DNA of 5,968 nucleotides from NCBI GenBank assembly GCA_007130445.1, contig SLSM01000214.1, positions 1 to 5,968 on the forward strand. The letters are read 5' to 3'. The stretch is from Trueperaceae bacterium (GTDB lineage: Bacteria > Deinococcota > Deinococci > Deinococcales > Trueperaceae). Every line of letters starts with the position of its first letter. Within the stretch, counting starts at the first letter, position 1. Below are positions 5,778 through 5,968 of this stretch, piece by piece. Both the position numbers and the translations under genes were made by a program. The notes beneath the pieces were generated by a model, which saw only the letters and a list, made by a program, of their open reading frames with translations, did not search any database and was not told the DNA's origin.

Positions 5778-5968
5778 GCGCGGCGCCGGACGAGGTGCGC
5801 CCGGCGGACACGCACGGCGTCGACGAGGCGCTGACGCGCATCGCGTCCCATGACGACTGCTTGCACCTGGACGCGGCGGTGCGGGAAGACGCGTCGCGCC
5901 GCCTGAAGAGCGTTCGCGGCCACGTCGAGGGCGTGCTGCGGATGCTCGACGATCCGAACGTGTACTGC
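5774..5968 (+). CDS. csoR: Copper-sensing repressor CsoR, N-terminal part (3' end outside window)
   Basis: DNA-binding repressor of the CsoR/RcnR (DUF156) family that releases its operator when it binds Cu(I). Sixty-five residues are visible. The core RLKSVRGHVEGVLRML (43-58) closely matches M. tuberculosis CsoR as I recall it (RLKTVRGHLDGIVRML); Arg43 corresponds to its DNA-contacting Arg15. The fragment ends at Tyr64-Cys65, matching Tyr35-Cys36; Cys36 is the first copper ligand. The other ligands (His61 and Cys65 in that protein) lie outside the window. One residue is inserted just before Tyr-Cys. The ATG overlaps the copZ stop as ATGA, with no strong Shine-Dalgarno, suggesting translational coupling. 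The N-terminus is about 28 residues longer than in M. tuberculosis and contains an extra Cys29 between His26 and His31. GTG 5879 is a shorter alternative start. The copper assignment over nickel or persulfide sensors rests on the operator and copZ as well as this core. Confidence 0.92.
   Translation, partial: MSAAPDEVRPADTHGVDEALTRIASHDDCLHLDAAVREDASRRLKSVRGHVEGVLRMLDDPNVYC

Noticed and set aside
1..5968. CRISPR array, tRNA, rRNA or insertion sequence
   Set aside because: No regularly spaced direct repeats, no tRNA-like cloverleaf signals, no rRNA sequence and no transposase-like frame or flanking inverted repeats were seen on either strand.

Overview
The window looks like chromosomal DNA from a high-GC actinobacterium. 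The evidence is strong G/C bias at third codon positions, TANNNT-type -10 boxes without a clear -35, and a CsoR whose visible core resembles the Mycobacterium tuberculosis protein closely. I cannot place it at genus level. A deep actinobacterial lineage is possible but unproven. Coding density is high: the longest gene-free stretch is about 218 bases.

Layout, left to right. (1) Bases 2-697 (+) are the 3' part of an unrecognised multi-pass membrane protein with a beta-rich C-terminal domain. (2) An intergenic region at 698-876 holds a small hairpin, a palindrome abutting a TAGACT -10 box, and a strong Shine-Dalgarno. It leads into acpP (877-1116) and fabF (1169-2398), an acyl carrier protein and its condensing enzyme, separated by a 52-base spacer with a GC-rich hairpin. 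(3) A convergent junction at 2399-2487 has a short symmetrical hairpin. (4) One large minus-strand gene (2488-5358) encodes a membrane-anchored STAND NTPase of 956 residues. Its order is N-terminal transmembrane anchor, low-complexity linker, DUF4062, AfsR-like P-loop NTPase, then an alpha-helical TPR-like tail. (5) A divergent intergenic region (5359-5576) carries a minus-strand promoter for the STAND gene and a plus-strand TAGACT box followed at once by a CsoR-type operator. (6) A copper operon follows: copZ (5577-5777), overlapping by ATGA with csoR (from 5774), which is cut off by the window edge at its first copper-ligand cysteine.

How the genes work together. AcpP and FabF are partners in fatty-acid chain elongation. 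CopZ and CsoR form a copper-buffering and sensing unit that probably represses itself through the operator at 5525-5542; the efflux ATPase expected with such operons would lie past the right edge. The STAND protein belongs to a class often used for signal sensing and biological conflict. It is the most likely place for an undescribed system, but it stands alone here and its role is inference only.
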